Of a DNA stretch of 39,643 nt, positions 16,242 through 24,583 are shown piece by piece. The position numbers and the translations under genes were made by a program. This stretch comes from Fibrobacterota bacterium (GTDB lineage Bacteria > Fibrobacterota > Chitinivibrionia > Chitinivibrionales > Chitinispirillaceae): assembly GCA_023412475.1 (NCBI GenBank), contig JAEYNR010000001.1, positions 1 to 39,643 on the forward strand, written 5' to 3'. The notes below the pieces were generated by a model. That model did no database searches. It saw only the letters and a list, made by a program, of their open reading frames with translations, and had not been told where the DNA came from. Within the stretch, counting starts at the first letter, position 1. Every line of letters starts with the position of its first letter.

Positions 16242-16722
16242 TAAAAACAGAACAAGACTTCTGATAATTTGTGCTGAGCAGATAATAACCAATAAACTGG
16301 TAACTCTGTTTACCAGTTATGGCTATTTTGTGGATTATGTCACTAACCGAAAGGAAGGTGTGCAGAAATTCAGGCAGCATAAACAGGGGGTAATTATCCT
16401 TGATGCTGATCTTTTACCTCGATATCCCAAGCATCTTTTTAACTTGTTCAGTACAAACTTGAATAACCCTAAAATCCTGATTGCTGCAAAGTCGGAACAG
16501 CACCTCAAATTATACCCCTATCTAAACAATGGCGTTTATGACATCATACAAGTTCCACTGAATTTTGAAAATCTTGATTTTATTCTTCGCAGACTTGTAG
16601 CCTATGACACACTAACAGCCAGATACGAGTTTCTTTATCTGTTGATAAAACTCAGTATAGTTTCCCTGCCAATCTGGATTTACTTCGCGGTAATAATCAC
16701 TTTGAAAACATTCCAACCATAA
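16228..16722 (+). CDS. receiver-like protein with C-terminal membrane helix
   Basis: The 164-aa protein starts inside the end of the WecA-like gene. Residues about 9-130 follow a receiver fold: 'RLLIICAEQ' (strand 1, acidic pair replaced), 'GVIILDADLLP' (strand 3, with the phospho-acceptor Asp), 'PKILIAAKSE' (strand 4) and 'YDIIQVPLNFENLDFILRRL' (strand 5, where the conserved Lys before Pro-like position is Gln-Val-Pro). A single hydrophobic segment near the C-terminus ('LLIKLSIVSLPIWIYFAVIITL') should anchor it in the inner membrane with the receiver inside. No output domain is present. It lacks the Lys and acidic pair that the fused domain next door partly keeps, and keeps the Asp that domain lacks. 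A complex with the transferase is a fair inference. Confidence 0.7.
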   Translation: MRKFDKNRTRLLIICAEQIITNKLVTLFTSYGYFVDYVTNRKEGVQKFRQHKQGVIILDADLLPRYPKHLFNLFSTNLNNPKILIAAKSEQHLKLYPYLNNGVYDIIQVPLNFENLDFILRRLVAYDTLTARYEFLYLLIKLSIVSLPIWIYFAVIITLKTFQP

Positions 16723-16754
16723 GCTGCGATTCTGAAATATAGCTAAATGGCATC

Positions 16755-17972
16755 TCATCCTTCTACAACAGAACGGACCATTTTCACTATCTTTTCCATG
16801 TCATGATGACTGACAAGAGGATGCGAGGGAAGTGTGATTAACTTACCGATAATCGACTGAGCGTTTCTGCATTGAATCGCTGAAGATACATTTAACTGCT
16901 TTATGTGATTAAGAATATCAGGATAGCTGCTGCTTATACCTAGTCCTGATTTGTGGCTGATTTGGAGTATTTTATGGACCATATTATTATCAGTTAAAAG
17001 AAGCGGATATCGGATTCCTGTAAAATCAGTGAAATTGAAATTGCTTGTGATCTGCACGATGCCGTTAATTCCATTAAGGTGATTAGAGTAATAGCGATTA
17101 CGTTTAGCGCGCTCGATGAGGAGTTTCTTGAGCTGGTATTCCCATTTGGAAGCTAGTACTGCCTGGAGATCTCCGAGCTTAAAAATATCAAAACTGCTGT
17201 TGAAAATGGTTTCGCCTAACCGAAGCATAGGCAATGATGTGGGTAACCAGAAAAGCCGAGGGTTAATCATAATTGCCAGAGCTAAATTTTTTAGCAGTAG
17301 TTTTGCAGACCACAAAAAAGAAGGACCAGAGACAGGCCTTAGAATCTGTTCAATTGCTTCTCCGATATCATCATGTGAAGTTATTATTATTCCACCTTCC
17401 CCAGTAGAGAAAGCCTTGCCTCTGGAGAGGCTGAAAATTCCTATATCGGCCTGGGTTCCCAGTAACTTTCCATTATAGCAGGAACCCATAGCCTGAGCCG
17501 CATCCTCAATGACCGGAATACCTGCTTCTTTACTGCAGATTTGAAAAATCCAGGGAATAGGAGCTGGAAGACCGAAAAGATGTGCAGGGATAGCTGCAAG
17601 AACATCATCAGTAATGCTTAGTGCCTTTAACAATGATTCTTTTTCAATCTGAAGCGTGTATGGATCTATATCGCAAGGATAAACATTGAAACCTGCGTTC
17701 ATTATTGCAGAAGGGACTGAGTAACAATTGAATGCAGGTACAATTACCCTTTTACGATTGGGTAACAATTTACTCAGCGCTTTTAGAGAAACAGAGATAG
17801 CTGCTTTGCCTGAGGAAAGAAGGAAACAGTATTTGACATCAAAATAATCCATTATGGATTGGCGAAAAGCATTTTGTGATTCACCAGGATTTTTTAAGGC
17901 AGAAACCCCCTTAAGAATATCCTCAATGTAGATAGGGGATGCGGCTGGAGGGAGTGTTCTACCAATCCTCAT
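16755..17972 (-). CDS. DegT/DnrJ/EryC1/StrS-family PLP aminotransferase
   Basis: The 405-aa protein has the hallmarks of the sugar aminotransferase family: 'CFLLSSGKAAISVSLKAL', 'RVIVPAFNCYSVPSAIMNAG', 'VIEDAAQAMGSCYNGKLLGT' and 'IGIFSLSRGKAFSTGEGGIIIT', in which Lys-186 is the PLP Schiff-base residue. Such enzymes convert keto-sugar nucleotides to amino sugars. It lies 5 bp downstream of the tyrosine kinase gene, whose stop codon nearly abuts its ATG, so translation is probably coupled. The C-terminal region is diverged, so a role on a non-sugar keto substrate cannot be ruled out. It converges on the receiver-like gene with a 32-bp gap. Confidence 0.88.
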   Translation of the reverse strand: MRIGRTLPPAASPIYIEDILKGVSALKNPGESQNAFRQSIMDYFDVKYCFLLSSGKAAISVSLKALSKLLPNRKRVIVPAFNCYSVPSAIMNAGFNVYPCDIDPYTLQIEKESLLKALSITDDVLAAIPAHLFGLPAPIPWIFQICSKEAGIPVIEDAAQAMGSCYNGKLLGTQADIGIFSLSRGKAFSTGEGGIIITSHDDIGEAIEQILRPVSGPSFLWSAKLLLKNLALAIMINPRLFWLPTSLPMLRLGETIFNSSFDIFKLGDLQAVLASKWEYQLKKLLIERAKRNRYYSNHLNGINGIVQITSNFNFTDFTGIRYPLLLTDNNMVHKILQISHKSGLGISSSYPDILNHIKQLNVSSAIQCRNAQSIIGKLITLPSHPLVSHHDMEKIVKMVRSVVEG

Positions 17973-17977
17973 GTGTT

Positions 17978-20326
17978 CTAGTAATATTTGTAATAATTGG
18001 AATTGTTTATACTTTCGCCCATGTTAAGAACTACTCCCAATAACTTTTTTTCGATGATTGGAAAGTCCTTCTGGATTAATTTGCACAGGTTAATAACATT
18101 TGTATGTCCAGCTCTAACCACCAGCATATACCTGGAGACCAGATTGTTTAGTAATGCAGCATCGGTTGTTAACTCAATAGGGGGCGAATCAAACACCAGG
18201 AAATATGGTTGCATCCTCATTCGTCTTTTGAGGGCGATCATTGCAGTTGAGCTAAGATATTTCTGGGTATTATCAACTTGATTACCACAACTGACAAGCC
18301 ATAAATTTGAATTCCAAGTTTTCTGAACTGGGATATTTGGAAGTGTTGAATCATCATTATCAATAGCTTCACAGAGATAGTCCGAAAGACCAGGGGATTT
18401 TTGTAGATCAAAAAATTCATGAGAGACTCCCCTGCGTATATCAGAATCGATAAGAATGGTCTTGATGCCATGTTCTGCAATAGATAGAGCAAGATTAGCA
18501 GCTACAGTCGACTTTCCTTCGCTCATATTAAGACTGGTTATCGCGATACTTTTATCAGGTTCATTGAACAGGTCCAGTTGAATCTTGGTATTCAAAGATC
18601 TGAAAAGCTCTATGGCAAAAGGTGGAGAGAACCTTTTCGAATCACAAAGGAGCAGTCCTTTACTATGTTTATTGTATTTTGATTCCTTAACTTTGGTTTT
18701 AGAAGATTTGAGTTTCTTTATCTTGGGCAAAGTTACCAGAAAATTATATGGAACCAGTCTCCGGAGCTCCTGCTCCGTTCTAGCAGTTTTGTCAAGCAAG
18801 TCAAAGAATACCGAAGGTCCTAAGGTTATGGCCATCATTGTCAGAATGATCATTAAAAGAACATTGATCTGCTGACTTCTGGAAGAGTGGGGTATGGGCT
18901 GAACAGCATAATCCATGATGTATACATCTGCTCTTTGTACTGTTTCGGAGAGCTTGGTTTCGTTGAATTTAATCAGTAATGAAGAGTAGATTTCGGAATT
19001 TATATCCTGTTTTTTTTGTAATTCAGCTAGCTGCAGCTCTTTGCTAGGGATGCTCTGAAGACGTGAACTGATTCTGTTTATCGATCGATGTTTGTCTGCT
19101 CTGGCTTTATTCAGTTGTGATACAAAGGAGTCCAGAGCCAGAATCGTTTTAGTCTTAAGATTTGTTAATTTTTTATCAAGTTCCTTAAAGATAGGATGAT
19201 TGCGGTCATAATTTCCGATTGTGTTACGTTTTTCTTCCTGATGTTGAGTAAGACTAAGTTGAAGGGAGGAAGAAGATGGATTCCCATGAGATTGAAGAAA
19301 AGTAATCGCTTCAACAATAAGCCTCTCTGTTTCTTCCTGAACACAATTAGTGAGCCGGTTTTTAAGATCGAATGACAAGTCTGTAAGAGTGCTAGTCTCC
19401 ACAGTTCCGCTTTCCAGGCGGATAAGCTCATTCATAGCCAATTGAGTGCTTACACTTAGACCCACATCGGGATTTACGGCCAAAAACAGCTTTAAATCAT
19501 TTTTAGATTTTGAGAGCTGGCTTTCTGCAGCATCAAGTTGCTTTTCCAAAATAAGGAGATTCTCTTTCATCTTACGACGTTTAAGAGAGAGATTGCTTTC
19601 AACAAACATGTCTGCAAGAGTGTTAATAGTCTGGGTTAATAAAGGATAATCATTTCCTTCTAGCAGTACACTGAAAAAGTAGTTCTGTTCTCTGGGATTG
19701 GGACTTATGACCTTTAATCTGTTCAGGATATTATCAATAGTTGATCGCATGGAATTGACTGAAAAATTAAACGAATGAGGATTATGCAGAAATGATTTTG
19801 AAAAATATAGATGAATCCCCTTCAGATTCAGGGTGTCCAGAAGTGAAACGGAACCGAGTTTTATGATTTCGTCTTTTATCTTCAGGCAGTTGGAATAACT
19901 GATGCGGTAGATGTCGCTATTTCTATTGTCAACCTCAAAACTGAATGAGCCCAGAGAAGCGTTACTGTCAACAATTATAGTATCAAAAATATCGTAACGA
20001 GAAAAATCGTGAACACAGAACTGTAAAGAAAGATTGCGTGCCACATTTCCCAGAAAATTGCGGTTAAGAAGCAATCTTTCCTTGTTCAGATACAGGTCAT
20101 CAAGATTCCACATATTGAGATTGGGATGTTTCTCAACACCTATGAGCACTGTGGCAGTAAGTGGTGGCTTTTTATTTAAACCCAGAAAAGAAACTGCCAT
20201 TATTGCCAATGCTGCAGATAATGGAGCGGCTAAAAAAATATACCACTTCCAACGCCAGAACAAATGAAAATAGCGATGGATCAGATATTTGAAATCAATA
20301 TTTTTAATTGAAGTCTGCTGTTCCAT
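17978..20326 (-). CDS. polysaccharide co-polymerase / tyrosine autokinase (Wzz plus BY-kinase)
   Basis: The 782-aa inner-membrane protein has an N-terminal Wzz domain with its first membrane helix near residue 33 ('WYIFLAAPLSAALAIMAVSFLGL'), a long periplasmic coiled-coil part (about 240-470), a second membrane helix ('INVLLMIILTMMAITLGPSVFF', about 485-510) and a cytoplasmic bacterial tyrosine kinase domain. The kinase shows Walker A 'MSEGKST' (Lys-605), Walker A' 'ILIDSDIRRG' and Walker B 'FLVFDSPPI', and the chain ends in a Tyr cluster 'NYYKYY' that is autophosphorylated in trans. It controls chain length and couples polymerisation to export, as Wzc does. It follows the exporter gene after 10 bp and precedes the aminotransferase by 5 bp. 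A phosphatase gene at 32 kb could reverse its phosphorylation. Confidence 0.92.
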   Translation of the reverse strand: MEQQTSIKNIDFKYLIHRYFHLFWRWKWYIFLAAPLSAALAIMAVSFLGLNKKPPLTATVLIGVEKHPNLNMWNLDDLYLNKERLLLNRNFLGNVARNLSLQFCVHDFSRYDIFDTIIVDSNASLGSFSFEVDNRNSDIYRISYSNCLKIKDEIIKLGSVSLLDTLNLKGIHLYFSKSFLHNPHSFNFSVNSMRSTIDNILNRLKVISPNPREQNYFFSVLLEGNDYPLLTQTINTLADMFVESNLSLKRRKMKENLLILEKQLDAAESQLSKSKNDLKLFLAVNPDVGLSVSTQLAMNELIRLESGTVETSTLTDLSFDLKNRLTNCVQEETERLIVEAITFLQSHGNPSSSSLQLSLTQHQEEKRNTIGNYDRNHPIFKELDKKLTNLKTKTILALDSFVSQLNKARADKHRSINRISSRLQSIPSKELQLAELQKKQDINSEIYSSLLIKFNETKLSETVQRADVYIMDYAVQPIPHSSRSQQINVLLMIILTMMAITLGPSVFFDLLDKTARTEQELRRLVPYNFLVTLPKIKKLKSSKTKVKESKYNKHSKGLLLCDSKRFSPPFAIELFRSLNTKIQLDLFNEPDKSIAITSLNMSEGKSTVAANLALSIAEHGIKTILIDSDIRRGVSHEFFDLQKSPGLSDYLCEAIDNDDSTLPNIPVQKTWNSNLWLVSCGNQVDNTQKYLSSTAMIALKRRMRMQPYFLVFDSPPIELTTDAALLNNLVSRYMLVVRAGHTNVINLCKLIQKDFPIIEKKLLGVVLNMGESINNSNYYKYY

Positions 20327-20336
20327 AATAAAACTC

Positions 20337-21062
20337 TTATCTAGAAAGTGTATATAAAGTCAGCCCGGTACTCAAAGTTGAAAGAAAAAGAGTGAAAAAA
20401 GGGACAAAATGCTCTCTGAAGGAGAATTCCGTTTTTGGACGCGAAGTTAGACAGAGTTGATCACCAGATTTAAAACCGATCGATTGTAGAGATACCCCGG
20501 ATTGGTAAACACTGGTTAGATTGTTCGAGATAATTTTACTGTCCCGCTCCCATCGCAAAAGCTTTAAACCATCTTCCCGCCCAAACCCCTCTGCTAACTG
20601 AATCGCATCCCAGAGGCTGTTTCTGGAATCAATCCAGTATAAGCCTGGTTTGTAAAAACCACCCAACAGTGACAAACGCATTAGAGGAGTAATCCGGATG
20701 TTGGGAAAAGGAAGATAGTCGATGCAGCGGACTTTTATACTATCAATAAGCTGGGATATTGAGAGATGGCTTATTGACAAGTTACCTATTATAGGGAAGT
20801 TAACATACCCTCTTTCGTCTATTTTGTAAATTCCGTTAAAAATGGAGGTAGAATCATGAATTATCTGTATAGAAACTGCTTCATTAGGCATAAAAACTGG
20901 TGTCTGATTGAAAAGCTTTTCTACAGATGATCTTTGCTGTAAAGTGTCAGGATAGGCCTTCGAATCGTTGGATTGATAATGTGTATCTGAGCCTTGAGCA
21001 TCTGCCAACTCTACTCTTACAGAAATTAAAAGGCCAATTGCGGCAATGATGATGGTGTACAT
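20337..21062 (-). CDS. polysaccharide biosynthesis/export protein (OPX, Wza-like)
   Basis: The 241-aa protein has a signal sequence ('YTIIIAAIGLLISV...ADAQG') without a lipobox Cys, so it is not an obvious lipoprotein. A poly-export domain follows ('SIQIIHDSTSIFNGIYKIDERG', 'VNFPIIGNLSISHLSISQLIDSI'), then a SLBB-like segment ('LLGGFYKPGLYWIDSRNSLWDAIQLAEGF', 'FKSGDQLCL'). A single C-terminal hydrophobic stretch ('FVPFFTLFLSTLSTGLTLYTL') resembles that of short OPX proteins in FCB and delta-type bacteria. It would form the outer-membrane or periplasmic exit channel working with the adjacent Wzz/kinase protein. It is the first gene of the export operon and is divergent from the deacetylase gene. 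Confidence 0.87.
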   Translation of the reverse strand: MYTIIIAAIGLLISVRVELADAQGSDTHYQSNDSKAYPDTLQQRSSVEKLFNQTPVFMPNEAVSIQIIHDSTSIFNGIYKIDERGYVNFPIIGNLSISHLSISQLIDSIKVRCIDYLPFPNIRITPLMRLSLLGGFYKPGLYWIDSRNSLWDAIQLAEGFGREDGLKLLRWERDSKIISNNLTSVYQSGVSLQSIGFKSGDQLCLTSRPKTEFSFREHFVPFFTLFLSTLSTGLTLYTLSR

Positions 21063-21432
21063 TATTTATCTCCTGAGTAAAATTGATACCAATGATTCGC
21101 CTGGTATAAGTAATAGCAATCCCCATTCCTGATACATAAGGAAACGCAGCTACAGTTGCTCTTTTTCTCTTTTAAACTTTAACTTCGGGGTCAAACTATA
21201 TATAAGAGCTTCACTATTCTGTTTCCAGATATAACTGGTTATCTTGAAAGTTGCATAAGATTTGCAGAAGGAAAAAAGAAGAGTTCGTAAAAACAAATCA
21301 GTGATACAAAAAAAAGAACAATGCTCTATATGAACAATAACCCAAAATGCTCCATGATATCTATCGAGAAGGATTCTACTGCTGTGAACAGGTGCCTTTG
21401 TAATTATCAATAAAGAAATGGAGAAATCAGCG
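21063..21432. other. divergent intergenic region
   Basis: This 370-bp spacer lies between the exporter gene (minus) and the deacetylase gene (plus), so it should hold promoters for both. It is A+T-rich, with A-runs near 21270-21320. No hexamer pair is good enough to name, and no gene or clear hairpin was seen. A frame open on the minus strand (21150-21467) has no recognisable features. Confidence 0.5.
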
Positions 21433-22296
21433 ATGGAGAAACCGGTGAGGATATTAACATTTGACATTGAAGAGTGGTTTCATCTGCTGGATATTGACTC
21501 GATAAGTTCTGTGGACAAGTGGGATAGTTATGAAGCACGAATTCATTCAAATACCATGAGAATACTTCAATTGCTGAAAGATTGCAATCAGAAAGCCACT
21601 TTTTTCTGCCTGGGCTGGATTGCAGAGAAATATCCACAGATAATCGCCCACATCTCCAGCGAAGGATACGAGGTTGGCAGCCATACCAGTTATCATCAAT
21701 TAGCATATAAAATGACCCCCGGCCAATTCAGAGATGATTTACGAAGATCAATTGATACGCTGGAAAGCATTACCGGAAAAAAAGTGCGCAGTTTCAGAGT
21801 TCCGGGATTTTCCATAACAAAAAAAAATCTGTGGGCCTTTGAAATAATCGCTCAATGCGGAATACAATTCGATTCTTCTGTTTTTCCTGCAACAAGAAAT
21901 CATGGCGGGTTAAAAGAGTTCGATAGTACCAGACCCTGCATAATCAACACTACATTCGGTGAGATAAAGGAATTCCCAATTAATACATTCCGATTTCTGG
22001 GCAAAAGCATAGTCTTTTCGGGTGGTGGCTACTTCAGACTTTTTCCATACTATCTGATACACTGGTTTATCTGCCGTTCACAATACGTAATGTCCTATTT
22101 TCATCCAAGAGATTTTGACCCTCACCAGCCTCTTATACAGGGATTACCGATAAGCAGAAGGTTCAGATCATATACTGGTTTGAAAAGTGCTTTTACAAAG
22201 TTGAAAAAAATGCTGGATAGTTTTCATTTCACAGATATTGATGGCGCGATATCCCGTATTGAATGGGAGAAGAAATATCCTTTAAAAAGTTGTTAG
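21433..22296 (+). CDS. polysaccharide deacetylase, DUF3473 / XrtA-locus type
   Basis: The 287-aa protein begins 'VRILTFDIEEWFHLLDID', the metal-binding Asp motif of NodB-fold deacetylases in the form used by DUF3473 members. Then come 'ATFFCLGWIAEKYPQII', the His pair in 'EVGSHTSYHQ', 'SFRVPGFSIT' and the C-terminal DUF3473 signature 'YFHPRDFDP' and 'RFRSYTGL'. It removes acetyl groups from N-acetylated sugars of the polymer or its lipid-linked precursor. It has no signal peptide, so it probably acts in the cytoplasm. I take the ATG at 21433 with GGAG 8 nt upstream; an ATG at 21418 is in frame. Members of this subfamily are markers of exosortase A exopolysaccharide loci. Confidence 0.88.
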   Translation: MEKPVRILTFDIEEWFHLLDIDSISSVDKWDSYEARIHSNTMRILQLLKDCNQKATFFCLGWIAEKYPQIIAHISSEGYEVGSHTSYHQLAYKMTPGQFRDDLRRSIDTLESITGKKVRSFRVPGFSITKKNLWAFEIIAQCGIQFDSSVFPATRNHGGLKEFDSTRPCIINTTFGEIKEFPINTFRFLGKSIVFSGGGYFRLFPYYLIHWFICRSQYVMSYFHPRDFDPHQPLIQGLPISRRFRSYTGLKSAFTKLKKMLDSFHFTDIDGAISRIEWEKKYPLKSC

Positions 22297-22315
22297 CTGC
22301 AAAAAAAGGAAATAT

Positions 22316-23311
22316 ATGAAATCGGTGGTACTTTTTGGGGGAGGCGGCTTTATTGGAACCCACCTTGTAAACTATCTGCAGCAAAGGTTCGAATCGATTT
22401 GCATCGCAGACATCAGAATGCCCTGCTGGCATCCTGGGACTTCTCTTCCAAGCGACGAACGTATAAAATATGTGTATTGCGATGTAAGGCAGAGCATAGA
22501 TGAAAGTCTTTTTGAACCACTTGTCGATTGTATCTTTAATCTGGCTGCAGTTCATACCACTCCAGGTCATGCTGCTCATGAATATTTTGAAGCAAATATT
22601 AAAGGAGCAGAAAATATCTGTAAGTTCGCAGAAAAGTGTCAATGTGAAAAAATCATTTTTACTTCCTCTATTTCAGTATACGGCCCTGGTGAAGATGAAA
22701 AAAATGAAGAGCTGATCCCAATGCCGGTAATTCCATATGGTACCTCGAAAATAATTGCTGAATATATTCACAAAGAATGGTTTAACAATGCTCGCACAAG
22801 CCGGAGCCTTACAATAGTAAGACCTGGAGTGGTATTTGGCCAGGGAGAGGGGGGCAATTTTACCAGAATCGCCAATGCACTTCAAAAAGGGATCTTCGCT
22901 TATCCTGGCCGTGACGATACCATAAAGGCATGTCTATACGTGAAAGATCTTTGCAAATTTTTAACTCAAGCAGTCTATAGAACCCCAGGATCGTATCTGT
23001 ATAATTTCTGTTATCCTGAGAAAATTACCATAAAAGAAGTTGTGCAGAGCTTCAAGAAGACTCTGGGCTACAGTGTCCCCGAGATAGTTCTTCCATATCC
23101 ACTTATAAGCGTTTCTGCTGCAATAGCCAATCTGATACCTGTGCCGTTTATTAAAAAGATGGGTATAGTACCTGAGCGAATAAACAAGCTAGTTAAATCC
23201 ACAAACATTTCAGCACAAAAACTGATTAACTCCGGCTTTAAATTTGATTATTCATTACAGGAAGCTATTAAAGACTGGACTCATGATTGTGGTAGTAATT
23301 GTCTATACTAA
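22316..23311 (+). CDS. NAD-dependent epimerase/dehydratase (extended SDR)
   Basis: The 331-aa protein carries the Rossmann glycine motif 'VVLFGGGGFIGTHLV', the 'CDVRQS' and 'NLAAVHTTPG' segments and the catalytic 'PYGTSKIIAEYI' (Tyr-x-x-x-Lys) of extended short-chain dehydrogenases. 'TIVRPGVVFGQGEGGNFTRIANAL' follows. It probably epimerises, reduces or dehydrates a sugar nucleotide for the exopolysaccharide; the exact substrate cannot be read. AAGGA lies 6 nt before the ATG. It is second in a three-gene block, 19 bp after the deacetylase and about 70 bp before a glycosyltransferase. Confidence 0.88.
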   Translation: MKSVVLFGGGGFIGTHLVNYLQQRFESICIADIRMPCWHPGTSLPSDERIKYVYCDVRQSIDESLFEPLVDCIFNLAAVHTTPGHAAHEYFEANIKGAENICKFAEKCQCEKIIFTSSISVYGPGEDEKNEELIPMPVIPYGTSKIIAEYIHKEWFNNARTSRSLTIVRPGVVFGQGEGGNFTRIANALQKGIFAYPGRDDTIKACLYVKDLCKFLTQAVYRTPGSYLYNFCYPEKITIKEVVQSFKKTLGYSVPEIVLPYPLISVSAAIANLIPVPFIKKMGIVPERINKLVKSTNISAQKLINSGFKFDYSLQEAIKDWTHDCGSNCLY

Positions 23312-23382
23312 ATTAATAGTAACTATAATGGTTGATAAAACACATACACCAATTAATTAAATCAAAGAGATTAAATATAAAT

Positions 23383-24570
23383 ATGAAGATGAAAGTAATA
23401 ATCAATTCGCCTTTTGAAGAAATAAATAATGGCTGGGCCTATAGATATGTTAACCTGACCAAAGGTCTGATGAAATACTTCTCAATTTTTATTTTTATCC
23501 CAGGTTCAATTGAAAAGCTTAAACAGCAATTGCCTGATGCCACTATTTATGGATTTAAAGGAACTCTGCTGAAGAAACGCAAATTCAATAAGCTAAATCT
23601 GATAAATTCTTATATTAACCCTCGAAAAGAGCAGATCTATCTTCCGGGGTTCAAATTTTATCCAGGGTTTGGAGCATTCATTTCACAAAACGAGGTAGCA
23701 GCAGATGTAACAATTTATTTCGGTCTTGATTCTATGATCTTTTATGGGCAAAATGATAAAACATCATTAATATTCTGCGATTTCTGTGACTCTATTGCAC
23801 GCAATCTGGATAATCAGATAAAAGCTAAGAAAAGAAATCCGCTATTAGGCTTTGTAGATTTAACCTATCTTAAAAGAATAAAACGCAGGTTTGTTAGTCC
23901 ACATATTAAAGTTATTGGAATCACTGATACTGATTGTGCTTTCATAAAAAGAATTTTGCCTCATAATACAGTAGTCACTGTATCAAACGGCATAAAAAAT
24001 TCATCCGCTAACACTGATTTGAAATCAAAATATGAGTCGGATTATCTGATTTTTGTTGGTTCGCTTAACTATATACCAAATATAGATTCTATACAGTATA
24101 TCGTTGAAGAGATCTGGCCAGAAGTCTCAGCCAGATTTAGAAATCTGAGACTTATGATAGTCGGAAGAAACCCCGGACCAGTGGTAAGTGGCTTGTGTGC
24201 ACATGACCCACGCATCTTATTGCATGCCAATGTAGAGAGTGTTTATAGCTTTCTTGAAAAATCAAAGCTATTTCTATGTCCCATGTTTTTAGGAGGCGGT
24301 TTGAAAAATAAGATGCTGGAAGCACTGAATTCTTCTACCCCAGTTATTACCAATAGAGAAGGAGCTGTCGGCATTCCAATAGTGAATGGAGTACATGGGT
24401 GGGTAGCTGAATCAAAAGAAGGTTTTCTGGAAGGGATCACAGAGATGCTTTCAGTTGATTGTGACATGTATAAGCAAATAGCTCAGAATTGTTATGAGCT
24501 AGCAAGTAAATATTCATGGTCTCAGGTTAGCGCTAAGTTTAAAGAGATTATTATTGAAAAAATTGCTTAG
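23383..24570 (+). CDS. glycosyltransferase, GT4 family
   Basis: The protein of about 395 aa has a GT-B fold. The N-terminal 'IINSPFEEINNGWAYRYVNLTKGL' is followed by an acceptor-side domain rich in basic residues. The C-terminal nucleotide-sugar domain has 'YLIFVGSLNYIPNIDSIQYIVEEIWPEV', 'LRLMIVGRNPGP', 'FLCPMFLGGGLKNKMLEALNSSTPVITNREGAVGI' (the GT4 E-x7-E-like region). It is close to the sugar transferases of exosortase-type loci (stp1-like). It adds one sugar to the lipid-linked repeat unit on the cytoplasmic face. I take the ATG at 23383; a TTG at 23332 would extend it by 17 residues. No strong ribosome-binding site is seen. It converges on the next gene with 13 bp between stops. Confidence 0.85.
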   Translation: MKMKVIINSPFEEINNGWAYRYVNLTKGLMKYFSIFIFIPGSIEKLKQQLPDATIYGFKGTLLKKRKFNKLNLINSYINPRKEQIYLPGFKFYPGFGAFISQNEVAADVTIYFGLDSMIFYGQNDKTSLIFCDFCDSIARNLDNQIKAKKRNPLLGFVDLTYLKRIKRRFVSPHIKVIGITDTDCAFIKRILPHNTVVTVSNGIKNSSANTDLKSKYESDYLIFVGSLNYIPNIDSIQYIVEEIWPEVSARFRNLRLMIVGRNPGPVVSGLCAHDPRILLHANVESVYSFLEKSKLFLCPMFLGGGLKNKMLEALNSSTPVITNREGAVGIPIVNGVHGWVAESKEGFLEGITEMLSVDCDMYKQIAQNCYELASKYSWSQVSAKFKEIIIEKIA

Positions 24571-24583
24571 AAAAAATCATGAA

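Noticed and set aside
21150..21467. 105-codon frame on the minus strand in the divergent spacer
   Set aside because: It overlaps the start of the deacetylase gene and shows no protein-like motif.
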